From: Rickettsiales bacterium
GTDB taxonomy: Bacteria; Pseudomonadota; Alphaproteobacteria; Rickettsiales; UBA1997
Assembly: GCA_947496905.1 (NCBI GenBank)
Contig: CANMEW010000061.1
Coordinates: 1 to 7,902 of the forward strand
DNA length: 7,902 bases
Direction: 5' to 3'
Below are positions 1 to 6,744 of this stretch, one piece after another; the stretch's first letter is position 1; each line of letters begins with the position of its first letter. The position numbers were made by a program, and so were the translations under genes. The notes beneath the pieces are model-generated. The model was given only the letters and a program-made list of their open reading frames with translations. It searched no databases and was not told the origin of the DNA.

Positions 1-825
1 TTTGAGCATTTTTTCGATGGATTCAGTGCCAGTTTCAGTCAGAAAAACGCCGCGATCTTTTTCTTCGAGTTGGAAATCTTTTTCAGTAAGGCGAGGAATT
101 AGGCGGTTAATCTCTTCGTAAAGTTTAGAATTGTCGTCAGTGGGGCCGGAGATGATTAGCGGTGTTCTTGCTTCGTCGATTAAAATTGAGTCGACCTCGT
201 CCACAATGGCAAAATTTTTGCTGCGCTGAGCCATTTGCTCAGTGCTGTATTTCATGTTGTCGCGCAAATAGTCGAAGCCGAGTTCATTGTTGGTTGCGTA
301 GGTAATGTCGCAGGCGTAGGCCTCTTTGCGTTGATCGTCGCTGAGATTGTTGGTAAGGCAACCCACGGTAAGTCCTAAAAATTGGTGAATTTTTCCCATC
401 CAAGCTGAGTCACGACTAGAGAGGTAGTCATTTGGTGTTACCACGTGAACACCTTCGCCATTCAAAGCGTTGAGGTAGCAGGGTAGGGTGGCAACCAAAG
501 TTTTTCCTTCACCAGTTCTCATTTCAGTAATTTTCCCCTGATGCAAAATTATTCCACCAATGAGCTGCACATCGAAATGGCGCATGTTGAGCACGCGTTT
601 CGAAGCTTCACGCACAGTTGCAAAAGCTTCGTGAAGTAGTGAGTCAAGAGATGCTCCGGCCTTCAAACGATTTTTAAATTCTACTGTTTTTGCTTTTAAT
701 TCCTCGTCGGAAAGAGCGGCGATTTGCGGCTCCAACGCGTTGATTTTGGCGACCTCCGGCAAGAGTGATTTTACGATTCTCTCATTAACAGAACCGAAGA
801 TTTTTTTTGCGATCAGTGAAAACAT
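1..825 (-). CDS. secA: Preprotein translocase ATPase SecA, N-terminal part (cut by window edge)
   Basis: SecA is the ATPase motor that drives unfolded preproteins through the SecYEG channel at the inner membrane. The 275 residues present cover the N-terminal part of the DEAD-like motor and the beginning of the preprotein cross-linking domain. Visible landmarks are MRHFDVQLIGG (81-91), Walker A TGEGKT (104-109), VTPNDYL (129-135), ATNNELGFDYLRDN (177-190) and Walker B DEVD (209-212) followed by SILIDEARTPLIISG. The start at 825 gives MFSLIAKKIFGS, the usual SecA N-terminus. No Shine-Dalgarno sequence is visible upstream (CCAATCCCCAAAAA before the ATG). The gene lies 102 bases downstream of murA, separated by a two-hairpin repeat arm, and is probably the last visible gene of the pepA-murA run. 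The residue pattern looks alphaproteobacterial. The frame runs intact to the left edge, so the remaining two thirds lie outside. Confidence 0.97.
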   Translation of the reverse strand, partial: MFSLIAKKIFGSVNERIVKSLLPEVAKINALEPQIAALSDEELKAKTVEFKNRLKAGASLDSLLHEAFATVREASKRVLNMRHFDVQLIGGIILHQGKITEMRTGEGKTLVATLPCYLNALNGEGVHVVTPNDYLSSRDSAWMGKIHQFLGLTVGCLTNNLSDDQRKEAYACDITYATNNELGFDYLRDNMKYSTEQMAQRSKNFAIVDEVDSILIDEARTPLIISGPTDDNSKLYEEINRLIPRLTEKDFQLEEKDRGVFLTETGTESIEKMLK

Positions 826-859
826 TTTTTGGGGATTGGTTGTTTGTGTGCCTATCTCT

Positions 860-920
860 AACCCTCTTTGCAAAAGAGGGTGGCTCAGTCGCATTTCATG
901 CGCGACTGAGTCGGGTGATT
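860..920 (+). repeat. Element A: solitary two-hairpin repeat arm between murA and secA
   Basis: The first hairpin is ACCCTCTTT (861-869), loop GCA, AAAGAGGGT (873-881). Then comes the spacer GGC, a second hairpin TCAGTCGC (885-892) / GCGACTGA (902-909), and the terminus GTCGGGTGATT (910-920). Both stems pair perfectly. The same order, with the same first hairpin and terminus but a different second stem, recurs in elements B, C and D, so this is one member of a dispersed family. Only one arm is present here. It occupies most of the murA-secA gap, so on the minus strand it would be transcribed as two stacked hairpins in the leader of secA. It has no U-tract, so it is not an ordinary intrinsic terminator; an effect on mRNA stability or on the secA/murA ratio is possible but only inferred. 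Confidence 0.9.
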
Positions 921-927
921 TTTGAAA

Positions 928-2214
928 TTAATAAATAATCTCGATATCCGCGCCGCAATTGATCAGTTTCTCAGCGAGTCTTTCGTAGCCGCGCTCAAGG
1001 TGATAAAGCCTGTTGATTGTGGTTTCACCTTCAGCAACTAATCCAGCGAGAACCATTGAAACGGAAGCGCGTAGGTCGGTCGCCATTACTTCGGCGCCAG
1101 TTAATTTTTTTACACCTTTTACCACAGAAATATTTCCGTGCGACTCAATGTTGGCGCCCATGCGAACTAATTCTAGAACGTGCATGAAGCGATTCTCAAA
1201 AATTGTTTCCTCAATTGTTGAAGTGCCGTCAGCCACCGCCATCAGCGACATGAACTGCGCTTGCATGTCCGTTGCAAATCCGGGAAATGGGTGAGTGGAA
1301 ATGTTCACCGGATGAATGACCTCAGAAATTCTTTTGACCTCAATTTCATTCTCGGAAATTTGCTTCAAGCTGATTCCTGATTTTTCTAGCGCTTCTTTCA
1401 CTCCTCCAAAAACCCACATTTCAACACCGATTAGTCTGATGGTGCCACCAGTGATGCCGGCGGCAACGGCGTAGGTTCCGGCCTCAATGCGATCGGCAAT
1501 AATTTTGTGACGTGCGGCATGTAATTTTTCGACGCCGTGAACGACAATTTGTGGAGTGCCAGCGCCAGAAATTTTTGCACCCATGCTGGTTAAGCATTTT
1601 GCTAAATCGATGATTTCTGGTTCGCAGGCGGCATTACTGATGACGGTCTCGCCACTTGCCAGTGTTGCTGCCATCAAAGTATTTTCTGTGGCGCCAACTG
1701 AAATTTTTTCAAAATTTACTTCCGCGCCCTTCAAGCAACCGTCAACTGACGCTTCAACGTAGCCGCCAACCAACTCAATTTTTGCGCCAAGCCTTTCCAT
1801 TGCTTTTAAATGCAAATCAACCGGACGGGTGCCGATGGCGCAACCGCCGGGAAGAGAAACCTTAGCTTTGCCAAGGCGCGCCAGCAAAGGTCCCAAAATA
1901 AAAATTGAAGCGCGCATTTTTCGCACCAATTCGTAAGGAGCGACAGGATTTGAAATTTCGCTAGCGTCAAATGTTAGCGCGCGACCTTGAGCGCCAAGGT
2001 CTGGATCAGTTCCGTCAAGCGTGACTTTAATTCCAAGGCTGACCAAAAGATTTGCCATTGTGGAAATGTCGGAGACGTGAGGAACATTGGTGAGAGTAAG
2101 CTTCTCGCCAGTTAGAATTGACGCTACCATCAATGGCAAAGCAGCGTTTTTTGCACCAACAATTTGCACCTCTCCACTAAGTTTTTTTCCGCCGCGAATT
2201 AAAAGTTTTTTCAT
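928..2214 (-). CDS. murA: UDP-N-acetylglucosamine 1-carboxyvinyltransferase MurA
   Basis: MurA transfers enolpyruvate from phosphoenolpyruvate to UDP-GlcNAc, the first committed cytoplasmic step of peptidoglycan synthesis and the target of fosfomycin. The 428-residue protein is close to the 419 of E. coli MurA. Landmarks are GAKNAALP with Lys22/Asn23, the catalytic loop LPGGCAIGTRPVDLHL with the reactive Cys at 125 (E. coli Cys115), ATDMQAQF with Asp316 (E. coli Asp305), and ERGYERL near the C-terminus with Arg408 (E. coli Arg397). The retained Cys predicts the fosfomycin-sensitive form. The frame is open upstream to 2343, but MKKLLIRGGKKLSG at 2214 matches the family start, and the 43 extra residues would overlap the preceding gene and look unlike MurA. 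It begins 22 bases after the 207-residue gene, so the two are likely co-transcribed. No Shine-Dalgarno sequence is evident. Confidence 0.97.
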   Translation of the reverse strand: MKKLLIRGGKKLSGEVQIVGAKNAALPLMVASILTGEKLTLTNVPHVSDISTMANLLVSLGIKVTLDGTDPDLGAQGRALTFDASEISNPVAPYELVRKMRASIFILGPLLARLGKAKVSLPGGCAIGTRPVDLHLKAMERLGAKIELVGGYVEASVDGCLKGAEVNFEKISVGATENTLMAATLASGETVISNAACEPEIIDLAKCLTSMGAKISGAGTPQIVVHGVEKLHAARHKIIADRIEAGTYAVAAGITGGTIRLIGVEMWVFGGVKEALEKSGISLKQISENEIEVKRISEVIHPVNISTHPFPGFATDMQAQFMSLMAVADGTSTIEETIFENRFMHVLELVRMGANIESHGNISVVKGVKKLTGAEVMATDLRASVSMVLAGLVAEGETTINRLYHLERGYERLAEKLINCGADIEIIY

Positions 2215-2236
2215 TTTTCGAGATTTCAGAGATGTG

Positions 2237-2860
2237 TTAGAGCTCGTGTTGAGAGTTGTTTGGCTCTGAGAAGCGAACCCTTTTTGCAAAACTATTTTCT
2301 TCGGTGCCAAATCCTTCATTTCCACCGCTATTCTCATCACCACGCCTTGATGGATAGTTTTCCGCGAATCTTTTATTAGCTCTTTCGGGTTTAGTTAACA
2401 TTCCATCCAGCGTTGCTGTCTTGATGTGATCAAAAATTTGCGAAGATATTCTGGAAACTTCTTCAGCGGAAAATGTTGGCAATCTGTAGCCTGTCAGAAA
2501 TCTACTAACCCCATCTTCATCTCCCCTCAAAATATTGACTGATTTTTGGAACTCTGAGGGTAATTCATTAAAATTATCCTGCTTTGGGTAGTGTCGTACC
2601 TTTGCTCTTTCTAGCCATTCTAAAAACTCAGTTAGATCGCTATTAACATCTGCTTGACCACTTTTTCCGGTCATGCAGCTGGTTTGGACTCGGCATAACA
2701 TGGCTCCAGTAAATGCATTGGTGATGGCGCTAATTATTCCGTAATTAGTTTGATCTTCGTAGTCGACGCCATGAAAATATTGATCAAAAAATTGTTGCTC
2801 AAAATCTTTAGCCGTAACGAAGCCGCTGGCACCAGAAAGATTTGGGTATTTTATTATCAT
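2237..2860 (-). CDS. Unrecognised protein, 207 residues, disordered charged C-terminus
   Basis: I do not recognise this family. Residues 1-150 look folded and mostly helical, including DYEDQTNYGIISAITNAF (33-50) and a charged helix FLEWLERAKVRHY (79-91). From about 155 the chain becomes polar and probably disordered (RRGDENSGGNEGFG), then ends in FAKRVRFSEPNNSQHEL. There is no signal peptide or membrane segment. The start MIIKYPNL at 2860 is chosen because its ATG overlaps the TGA of the upstream gene as ATGA, a common sign of translational coupling. The frame is open to an ATG at 2977, but that would overlap the neighbour by 121 bases. KRVRF (193-197) fits the eukaryotic PP1-docking RVxF pattern; such a short motif may be chance. 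Lies between a 147-residue unknown and murA in the same run. Confidence 0.75.
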   Translation of the reverse strand: MIIKYPNLSGASGFVTAKDFEQQFFDQYFHGVDYEDQTNYGIISAITNAFTGAMLCRVQTSCMTGKSGQADVNSDLTEFLEWLERAKVRHYPKQDNFNELPSEFQKSVNILRGDEDGVSRFLTGYRLPTFSAEEVSRISSQIFDHIKTATLDGMLTKPERANKRFAENYPSRRGDENSGGNEGFGTEENSFAKRVRFSEPNNSQHEL

Positions 2861-3300
2861 GAGTTGCGGGACATTGTGGTTGATCTGGAGTTGTTGGTTT
2901 GGGAAATGACTGCCAAGGTTGCCATGTTGAATTTTGCTTTTACTGCATTTGCAATTTCCTCCCTCTCCTCTAACCACCCTTGTGTTTTCACCTCATCAAT
3001 AAACCCAGCAAGCATTTCGCTCCTTGTTGCTTCGCTGTTTAACATTGACGAGGTTTTGAATTCCGGAAAAGCTTCAAGCGTGATTGCTAAATGGTGGGCG
3101 GATAATGTAGACAGATCGTCTAACCCCCTTCCTCTGCCAGTGGTTTTTTGGGGAAAATCAAAAAGATTGGCGAATAATTTTCCGATTAGTTCTGGGGTTA
3201 TTTTTTGATCAAAACTTGTCAAGAAGGCATTCATTTCATTTTCAACAGTTTTGCATTCTTTTCTAACCTCGCCAATTCCTTTGCCAAAAATTTTATTCAT
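2857..3300 (-). CDS. Unrecognised protein, 147 residues, helical
   Basis: No family is recognised. The sequence is soluble and rich in predicted helix: a basic N-terminus MNKIFGKGIGEVRKECK, then ITPELIGKLFANLFDF (34-49), a glycine/arginine turn TTGRGRG (53-59), LSAHHLAITLEAF (66-78), and a helix rich in Glu and Lys before a polar tail ending NNSRSTTMSRNS. No signal peptide, membrane span or catalytic signature is visible. It begins 27 bases after the 301-residue gene and its TGA overlaps the ATG of the next gene (ATGA, 2857-2860), so the three unknown genes probably act as one translational unit. The start at 3300 is the first ATG in frame. A single longer ancestral gene split by frameshifts is an alternative, but the clean ATGA junction favours separate genes. 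Confidence 0.72.
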   Translation of the reverse strand: MNKIFGKGIGEVRKECKTVENEMNAFLTSFDQKITPELIGKLFANLFDFPQKTTGRGRGLDDLSTLSAHHLAITLEAFPEFKTSSMLNSEATRSEMLAGFIDEVKTQGWLEEREEIANAVKAKFNMATLAVISQTNNSRSTTMSRNS

Positions 3301-3327
3301 CCCGCGAACAAATTCACCATTTGGCGC

Positions 3328-4233
3328 TTAAGCTTTGTGAAAAAAAGATTCTTGATTTTGCGCTGAAGCTGATTGGGCGGTTGTTAAATTTTCGCGCTCA
3401 AGAATTGCTTTTAATGCCAGAATTGTGTTGCTGGTGTCGCTTCCGGGCCTGCCGGACCCAGCTGATTTTTCGTAGGCTATTCCCTCTGCCTGATTGTAGT
3501 AGCTAAGTAAATCAGAAACATAATTGGTGACAATTTTTGTTCTTTCGAGTCGAACGCCTTCTTCGTAGAATTTGCGAATTTCTGGATCGGTTATTCTTGG
3601 AGTAGGTTGGTATTGAGGGAAGTGCGCTGGTAGAGTTGGGAACGTTGAGCCATTTGCCCCAATGTATTCTATTGTCGGAATTACTTTTTTAATGGTCTGA
3701 TCTAGTTTTGCTGGAACCTCGGTTAAGGTGGTGCCGCTCATGATTTTGGAGAACATCTCTAAAATAACTCGGTAAGAGGTGACATGGTCTCCTTGCCTTC
3801 CACTCAAAGAAGTTTCGGCTCTTTCCTCGGTAAAAGAAATTGCGATTTTATTGCCGCTTTTTCGAGGATCGATGGTGAGTAAAACTGAAGAATTAAAATT
3901 TGAATTTCCGATTTTCGTGCTTTCACTGTCAGAACTTGATGGCGAGCTTGGTAATTGTTGTGCTGATGTTGTTTTAGTATCTTCCCCAAAATCATCATCT
4001 CTGATTTCCACTTGCGAGTTACTAAGATTTTCATCGCCAAAATCTTCCGCACCTAAATTTTCCTCTACAGCTATGCATTCGTCATCCGCAGAAGATCTTG
4101 CTCTTTTTCTAGAGCTAGAATTCTCCTTAGTTTCGCCAGATTTTTCTCTAAGAAATTCTAGCAAATCTTCTGACGCAGCGCCTTGAGTCAGAAGATTTTC
4201 TAGTGATTCTCTTTGCTCTTGAGTGAGTGGCAT
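3328..4233 (-). CDS. Unrecognised protein, 301 residues, acidic disordered N-terminal half
   Basis: No family is recognised. Residues 1-30 form a likely helix (EQRESLENLLTQ, SEDLLEFLREK). Residues 33-115 are low complexity and probably disordered: a basic patch SSSRKRARSS (39-48), a very acidic stretch (50-85) and a Ser-rich run. A folded region starts near 116 with VLLTIDPRKSGNKIAISF and GRQGDHVTSYRVILEMF (145-161), continues through a proline-rich loop (198-216) to RKFYEEGVRLERTKIVTNY (220-238), and ends in a polar tail. There is no signal peptide or membrane segment. RKRAR resembles a eukaryotic nuclear-localisation patch, which in a host-associated bacterium would suggest a secreted effector, but nothing here proves secretion. 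The start at 4233 lies only 3 bases after the pepA stop, so it is almost certainly co-transcribed with pepA. Confidence 0.78.
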   Translation of the reverse strand: MPLTQEQRESLENLLTQGAASEDLLEFLREKSGETKENSSSRKRARSSADDECIAVEENLGAEDFGDENLSNSQVEIRDDDFGEDTKTTSAQQLPSSPSSSDSESTKIGNSNFNSSVLLTIDPRKSGNKIAISFTEERAETSLSGRQGDHVTSYRVILEMFSKIMSGTTLTEVPAKLDQTIKKVIPTIEYIGANGSTFPTLPAHFPQYQPTPRITDPEIRKFYEEGVRLERTKIVTNYVSDLLSYYNQAEGIAYEKSAGSGRPGSDTSNTILALKAILERENLTTAQSASAQNQESFFHKA

Positions 4234-4236
4234 TGG

Positions 4237-5700
4237 CTATTTTTTCTCGTAAAGTTTGACTAGAGAATCAAGTAAGCGAAGCCCGTAACCAGTGGCGCCT
4301 TTTACTGCCAAGGCATCGCCTTTTCCTTTCCAAGCGACGCCAGCAATGTCGAGATGCGCCCATTTTGTTTCTCCAATGAAGCGCTTCAAGAATTGTGCCG
4401 CAGTAGTGCTGCCGGCACCTCTTCCGCTGCCAACATTTTTCATGTCAGCAATGTCAGAGTTAATCATTTCGTCGTACTCTTCGCCGAGAGGAAGTCGCCA
4501 AGCGCGTTCTCCGGTAAGCTGTCCGCAGCTTTCAATTTTTTTAGCCAAGTCATCATCATTAGAAAATAATCCGGCATAGGCATCGGCCAAGCAGACAACA
4601 ATGGCGCCAGTTAGGGTTGCTAAATCGACAATAAATTTTGGTTTAAATTTGGTGTTGGTGTAATGCAGTGCGTCGGCCAAAACCAACCTTCCTTCAGCGT
4701 CAGTGTTGATCACTTCGATTGTTTGACCAGACATTGAGCGCACAACGTCACCGGGTCTTTGTGCAGTGCCAGAAGGCATGTTTTCAACTAGACCAACGAC
4801 TCCAACCACATTCACCTTGGCTTTTCTTTGGGCGAGATTACGCAGCAATCCAACGACAACAGCAGAGCCTGCCATGTCGGTTTTCATGTCTTCCATGTTG
4901 TTTGATGGTTTGATCGAAATGCCACCAGTGTCGAAGGTTACGCCTTTACCAACGAAGGCGAGAGGTTGATCTTTCGGGCTGCCGCCATTCCATTTTAAAA
5001 TCACCAATTGCGATTCTTTTTCGCTACCTTGTCCAACGCCAAGCAGGGAGCCCATTCCAAGCTTTTTCATTTCCGCCTCGCCAAGAATTTGAACTTCCAA
5101 GCCATCTTTTTTTAGGCCTTTGCAAATTTCAGCGTAGCTCTCTGGATTTAGAATATTTGCGGGTTCAGAGACTAAATCGCGCACGAAGAAAATATTTTCT
5201 GACAGAATTTTTAGCGGAGCGAATTCAGCTTGAGACTTTGCTAAATCTGAAGTTGCGAAGGAGATTGACTGAACTTTCAGCTCTTTGTCTTTCTTTTTAT
5301 TTTCGAAATATTTGTTGAAACGGTAGCCTTGTAGAGCTGCGCCAAATGCCAGATTAGCGACATCTTTAGAAGAATTTTTTGATTCAAAAAAAACCGAAGC
5401 ATTCTGAATTTTTGCGGCATTCAGCGAGGCAACAATGCGCGAGCCAATTTTTTGCAGCTCTAAATCATTTAATTTTTTTTCCGCTCCAGCGCCAAAAACT
5501 AACGCCAAATTTCCACCGTCAGACACTAAGTGCGATTGGCAATTTTTACCTTCAAAAGCAAAATTTTCTTTTGCGAATTTGACCAATTTTGAACTGGATT
5601 TTTTAGTTTGCTCTTCAGTTAAAACCAGCACGGACACTGAATTTGAAGTCGAATTTTTTGGCGCAGAAAAACCCGCTGACTTAGTGAAGTTGATTTTCAT
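4237..5700 (-). CDS. pepA: Leucyl aminopeptidase (M17 family, PepA)
   Basis: This is a cytosolic di-metal exopeptidase that removes N-terminal residues from peptides; family members are hexameric and some also bind DNA as transcription or recombination factors. The 487 residues match the usual length of about 480-500. The N-terminal macro-like domain covers roughly 1-170, the catalytic domain the rest. Metal ligands are visible as Lys252 and Asp257 in GKGVTFDTGG, Asp275 in DMKTDMAGSA, and Asp334 and Glu336 in the signature NTDAEGRLVLADAL (332-344). The active-site Lys264 (ISIKP) and Arg338 are also present, so the enzyme should be active. The start MKINFTKSAG at 5700 fits the family; no Shine-Dalgarno sequence is visible. 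It is the first gene of the minus-strand run leading to murA and secA, and is divergent from the membrane-protein gene. Confidence 0.97.
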   Translation of the reverse strand: MKINFTKSAGFSAPKNSTSNSVSVLVLTEEQTKKSSSKLVKFAKENFAFEGKNCQSHLVSDGGNLALVFGAGAEKKLNDLELQKIGSRIVASLNAAKIQNASVFFESKNSSKDVANLAFGAALQGYRFNKYFENKKKDKELKVQSISFATSDLAKSQAEFAPLKILSENIFFVRDLVSEPANILNPESYAEICKGLKKDGLEVQILGEAEMKKLGMGSLLGVGQGSEKESQLVILKWNGGSPKDQPLAFVGKGVTFDTGGISIKPSNNMEDMKTDMAGSAVVVGLLRNLAQRKAKVNVVGVVGLVENMPSGTAQRPGDVVRSMSGQTIEVINTDAEGRLVLADALHYTNTKFKPKFIVDLATLTGAIVVCLADAYAGLFSNDDDLAKKIESCGQLTGERAWRLPLGEEYDEMINSDIADMKNVGSGRGAGSTTAAQFLKRFIGETKWAHLDIAGVAWKGKGDALAVKGATGYGLRLLDSLVKLYEKK

Positions 5701-5761
5701 GATTTTCTAAAATTGATGGTGAGGGAAGTGAAGGATGGAGGAGGCGCTTGAAGAGGCGTAT

Positions 5762-5789
5762 TTTTTAGGAATGAAACACAAGTTTGCAA
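5762..5789 (-). promoter_or_regulatory. Candidate promoter for the pepA-murA-secA run
   Basis: Reading the minus strand, TTGCAA (5789-5784) is followed after 16 bases by TAAAAA (5767-5762), each matching 4 of 6 consensus positions of a sigma-70-type promoter. It lies about 60 bases ahead of the pepA start, in the only divergent gap of the run. The fit is modest and in AT-rich DNA such matches occur by chance. Confidence 0.3.
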
Positions 5790-5794
5790 ATTAA

Positions 5795-6550
5795 ATGACC
5801 AACGATTTCACGTTAATTTTTTCTCTGATCAGCCTCGGTTTTTTTGGTGGATTTTCGCATTGCTCAGGAATGTGCGGACCATTTGTTTTGACCCAAGTTT
5901 CGAGTCGCTTGCAAAAAACTTCTCTCGAAAAATTTTCTAATTTTCAGAAGCTGAAAAATTTAGCCCTTTTGCCCTACCATTTGGGACGCATTACGACCTA
6001 TTCTTGCGTGGGATTTTTCTGCTCATTTCTCGCGAAATCGATTCAAGACTTTTCCAATTTTAGAAAAATTTCGGCGATTTTTTTACTGATTGCCGCGGCA
6101 ATTTTTTTGAAAATTCTAACCCCCTCTCCCTTGAGGGGAGAGGGATGGGGTGAGGGTGGAATAATCTTACAAAATTTTTTTAGATCAAAAATAAAACCAA
6201 TTTTCGCAAAGAAGTTGGGATTGGTAAAAAATTTTCTCTCAAAAAAAATCTCAATTTTATTTCAGCATCCAGAAGGCTGGGGTGGATATTTTCTTGGCCT
6301 AATTCTCGGCTTTATTCCTTGCGGACTTCTCTACGGAGCCTTTGTAATTGCGACTTCAATTAGTAATCCAATTTTTGCAGCAGGTGGAATGTTTTTGTTT
6401 GGAGTCAGCACTTTTCCGTCACTTTTTTTAACGGCTTCTGGCGGATATTTTTTTGCAAAAATTACAGAATTTAAATGGGTTGTGAAAATTGTGATGTTGG
6501 TCAATGCGACCGCGCTATTTTTGATGGCGGTGAAATTGTGGCTTGCCTAG
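5795..6550 (+). CDS. TauE/SafE-like, DsbD_2-type integral membrane protein
   Basis: This is a polytopic inner-membrane protein of the DsbD_2 (cytochrome c biogenesis transmembrane-like) group, often annotated as sulfite exporter TauE/SafE. Relatives are associated with metal or thiol handling and cytochrome oxidase assembly; the substrate cannot be read from sequence. The first membrane segment contains the hallmark GFFGGFSHCSGMCGPF (15-30) with Cys23 and Cys27. The second half repeats the family fold with GYFLGLILGFIPCGLLYGAF (164-183), Cys176 after Pro, and MFLFGVSTFPSLF (199-211). About six membrane segments are visible. Residues 109-122 (TPSPLRGEGWGEGG) are a repeat-derived insertion in the loop between the two halves, and the loop that follows (123-160) is long and basic. 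At 251 residues it is a little longer than usual. The ATG at 5795 directly follows a stop codon that closes a 7-codon frame from 5771; that may be incidental. It is divergent from pepA. Confidence 0.9.
   Translation: MTNDFTLIFSLISLGFFGGFSHCSGMCGPFVLTQVSSRLQKTSLEKFSNFQKLKNLALLPYHLGRITTYSCVGFFCSFLAKSIQDFSNFRKISAIFLLIAAAIFLKILTPSPLRGEGWGEGGIILQNFFRSKIKPIFAKKLGLVKNFLSKKISILFQHPEGWGGYFLGLILGFIPCGLLYGAFVIATSISNPIFAAGGMFLFGVSTFPSLFLTASGGYFFAKITEFKWVVKIVMLVNATALFLMAVKLWLA
6119..6160 (+). repeat. Palindromic element inserted in frame in the membrane-protein gene
   Basis: CCCTCTCCC (6122-6130) pairs perfectly with GGGAGAGGG (6136-6144) across a 5-base loop, followed by ATGGGGTGAGGGTGG. In frame it reads TPSPLRGEGWGEGG, a Gly/Pro-rich peptide alien to the hydrophobic protein around it. 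Elements giving this kind of peptide are widely dispersed in bacterial genomes and sometimes become part of coding sequences. It differs in sequence from the A-D family but shares the plan of a C-rich/G-rich hairpin followed by GGGTG. It sits in a loop between membrane segments, where an insertion is best tolerated. Confidence 0.8.
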
Positions 6551-6580
6551 CTGGGGGAGGGATGAGGGGAGTAGTTGTTG
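6551..6580. other. Short convergent gap, possible decayed relic of the in-gene palindrome
   Basis: This G-rich stretch lies between the membrane-protein stop and the 3' end of tRNA-Glu. Its GGGGGAGGGATGAGGGGAG resembles the right half of the element inside the preceding gene (GGGGAGAGGGATGGGGTGAGGG) with a small deletion. No matching C-rich arm is present, so no hairpin forms. No clear terminator for either convergent transcript is visible. Confidence 0.3.
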
Positions 6581-6581
6581 G

Positions 6582-6656
6582 TGGTGACCCCAACGGGATT
6601 CGAACCCGTATTTTCACCGTGAAAGGGTGACGTCCTAACCGTTAGACGATGGGGCC
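6582..6656 (-). tRNA. tRNA-Glu (anticodon UUC)
   Basis: On the minus strand a complete cloverleaf can be folded. The acceptor stem is GGCCCCA / TGGGGTC with one G-U pair, the D arm is GTC..GAC, the anticodon stem is TCACC / GGTGA around the loop CTTTCAC (anticodon TTC), and the T arm is ACGGG-TTCGAAT-CCCGT, followed by discriminator A and an encoded CCA (6584-6582). It supplies glutamate for GAA/GAG codons and also glutamyl-tRNA for other pathways. It is convergent with the membrane-protein gene and lies next to the repeat island. Confidence 0.97.
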
Positions 6657-6664
6657 TAAAGTCG

Positions 6665-6677
6665 TGGACACTGTCCA
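6665..6677. other. 13-base perfect palindrome in the tRNA-Glu leader
   Basis: TGGACA (6665-6670), one central base, TGTCCA (6672-6677). It lies 9 bases upstream of the mature 5' end of tRNA-Glu and about 20 bases downstream of the candidate -10. The one-base centre is too tight for an RNA hairpin without opening inner pairs, so a protein site or chance is as likely as a processing signal. Confidence 0.4.
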
Positions 6678-6695
6678 GACTCGAAGGAGCGCGGC

Positions 6696-6723
6696 AAACT
6701 ATGAACCGATTACAAAAATGCAA
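6696..6723 (-). promoter_or_regulatory. Candidate promoter of tRNA-Glu
   Basis: On the minus strand TTGCAT (6723-6718), 16 bases of spacer, then TAGTTT (6701-6696). The -10 is followed at once by the GC-rich GCCGCGCTCC, the kind of discriminator found at stringently controlled stable-RNA promoters. The leader to the mature tRNA is about 39 bases. The -35 is acceptable and the -10 is weak. Confidence 0.4.
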
Positions 6724-6744
6724 GCAGGCAATCTGAGAAAAAAA

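Noticed and set aside
860..920. Rho-independent terminator between murA and secA
   Set aside because: The hairpins are strong, but neither is followed by a T-run on the transcribed strand, and the same structure recurs elsewhere as a mobile repeat.
2215..2343. N-terminal extension of murA by 43 codons
   Set aside because: It overlaps the C-terminus of the 207-residue gene in another frame, and its Ser/Thr-rich sequence does not resemble MurA, whose usual start is at 2214.
2861..2977. N-terminal extension of the 207-residue gene by 39 codons
   Set aside because: It would overlap the upstream gene by 121 bases; the ATGA junction at 2857-2860 gives a better start.
2750..3208. Plus-strand open frame of 152 codons
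   Set aside because: It lies antisense to two better-supported genes and shows no recognisable motif.
3779..4186. Plus-strand open frame of 135 codons
   Set aside because: It is antisense to the Ser/Glu-rich part of the 301-residue gene; the low-complexity Ser/Leu product is the mirror of that composition.
5771..5794. Seven-codon leader peptide before the membrane-protein gene
   Set aside because: The AGGA directly touches the ATG at 5771, too close to serve as a ribosome binding site, and the peptide shows no regulatory codon pattern.
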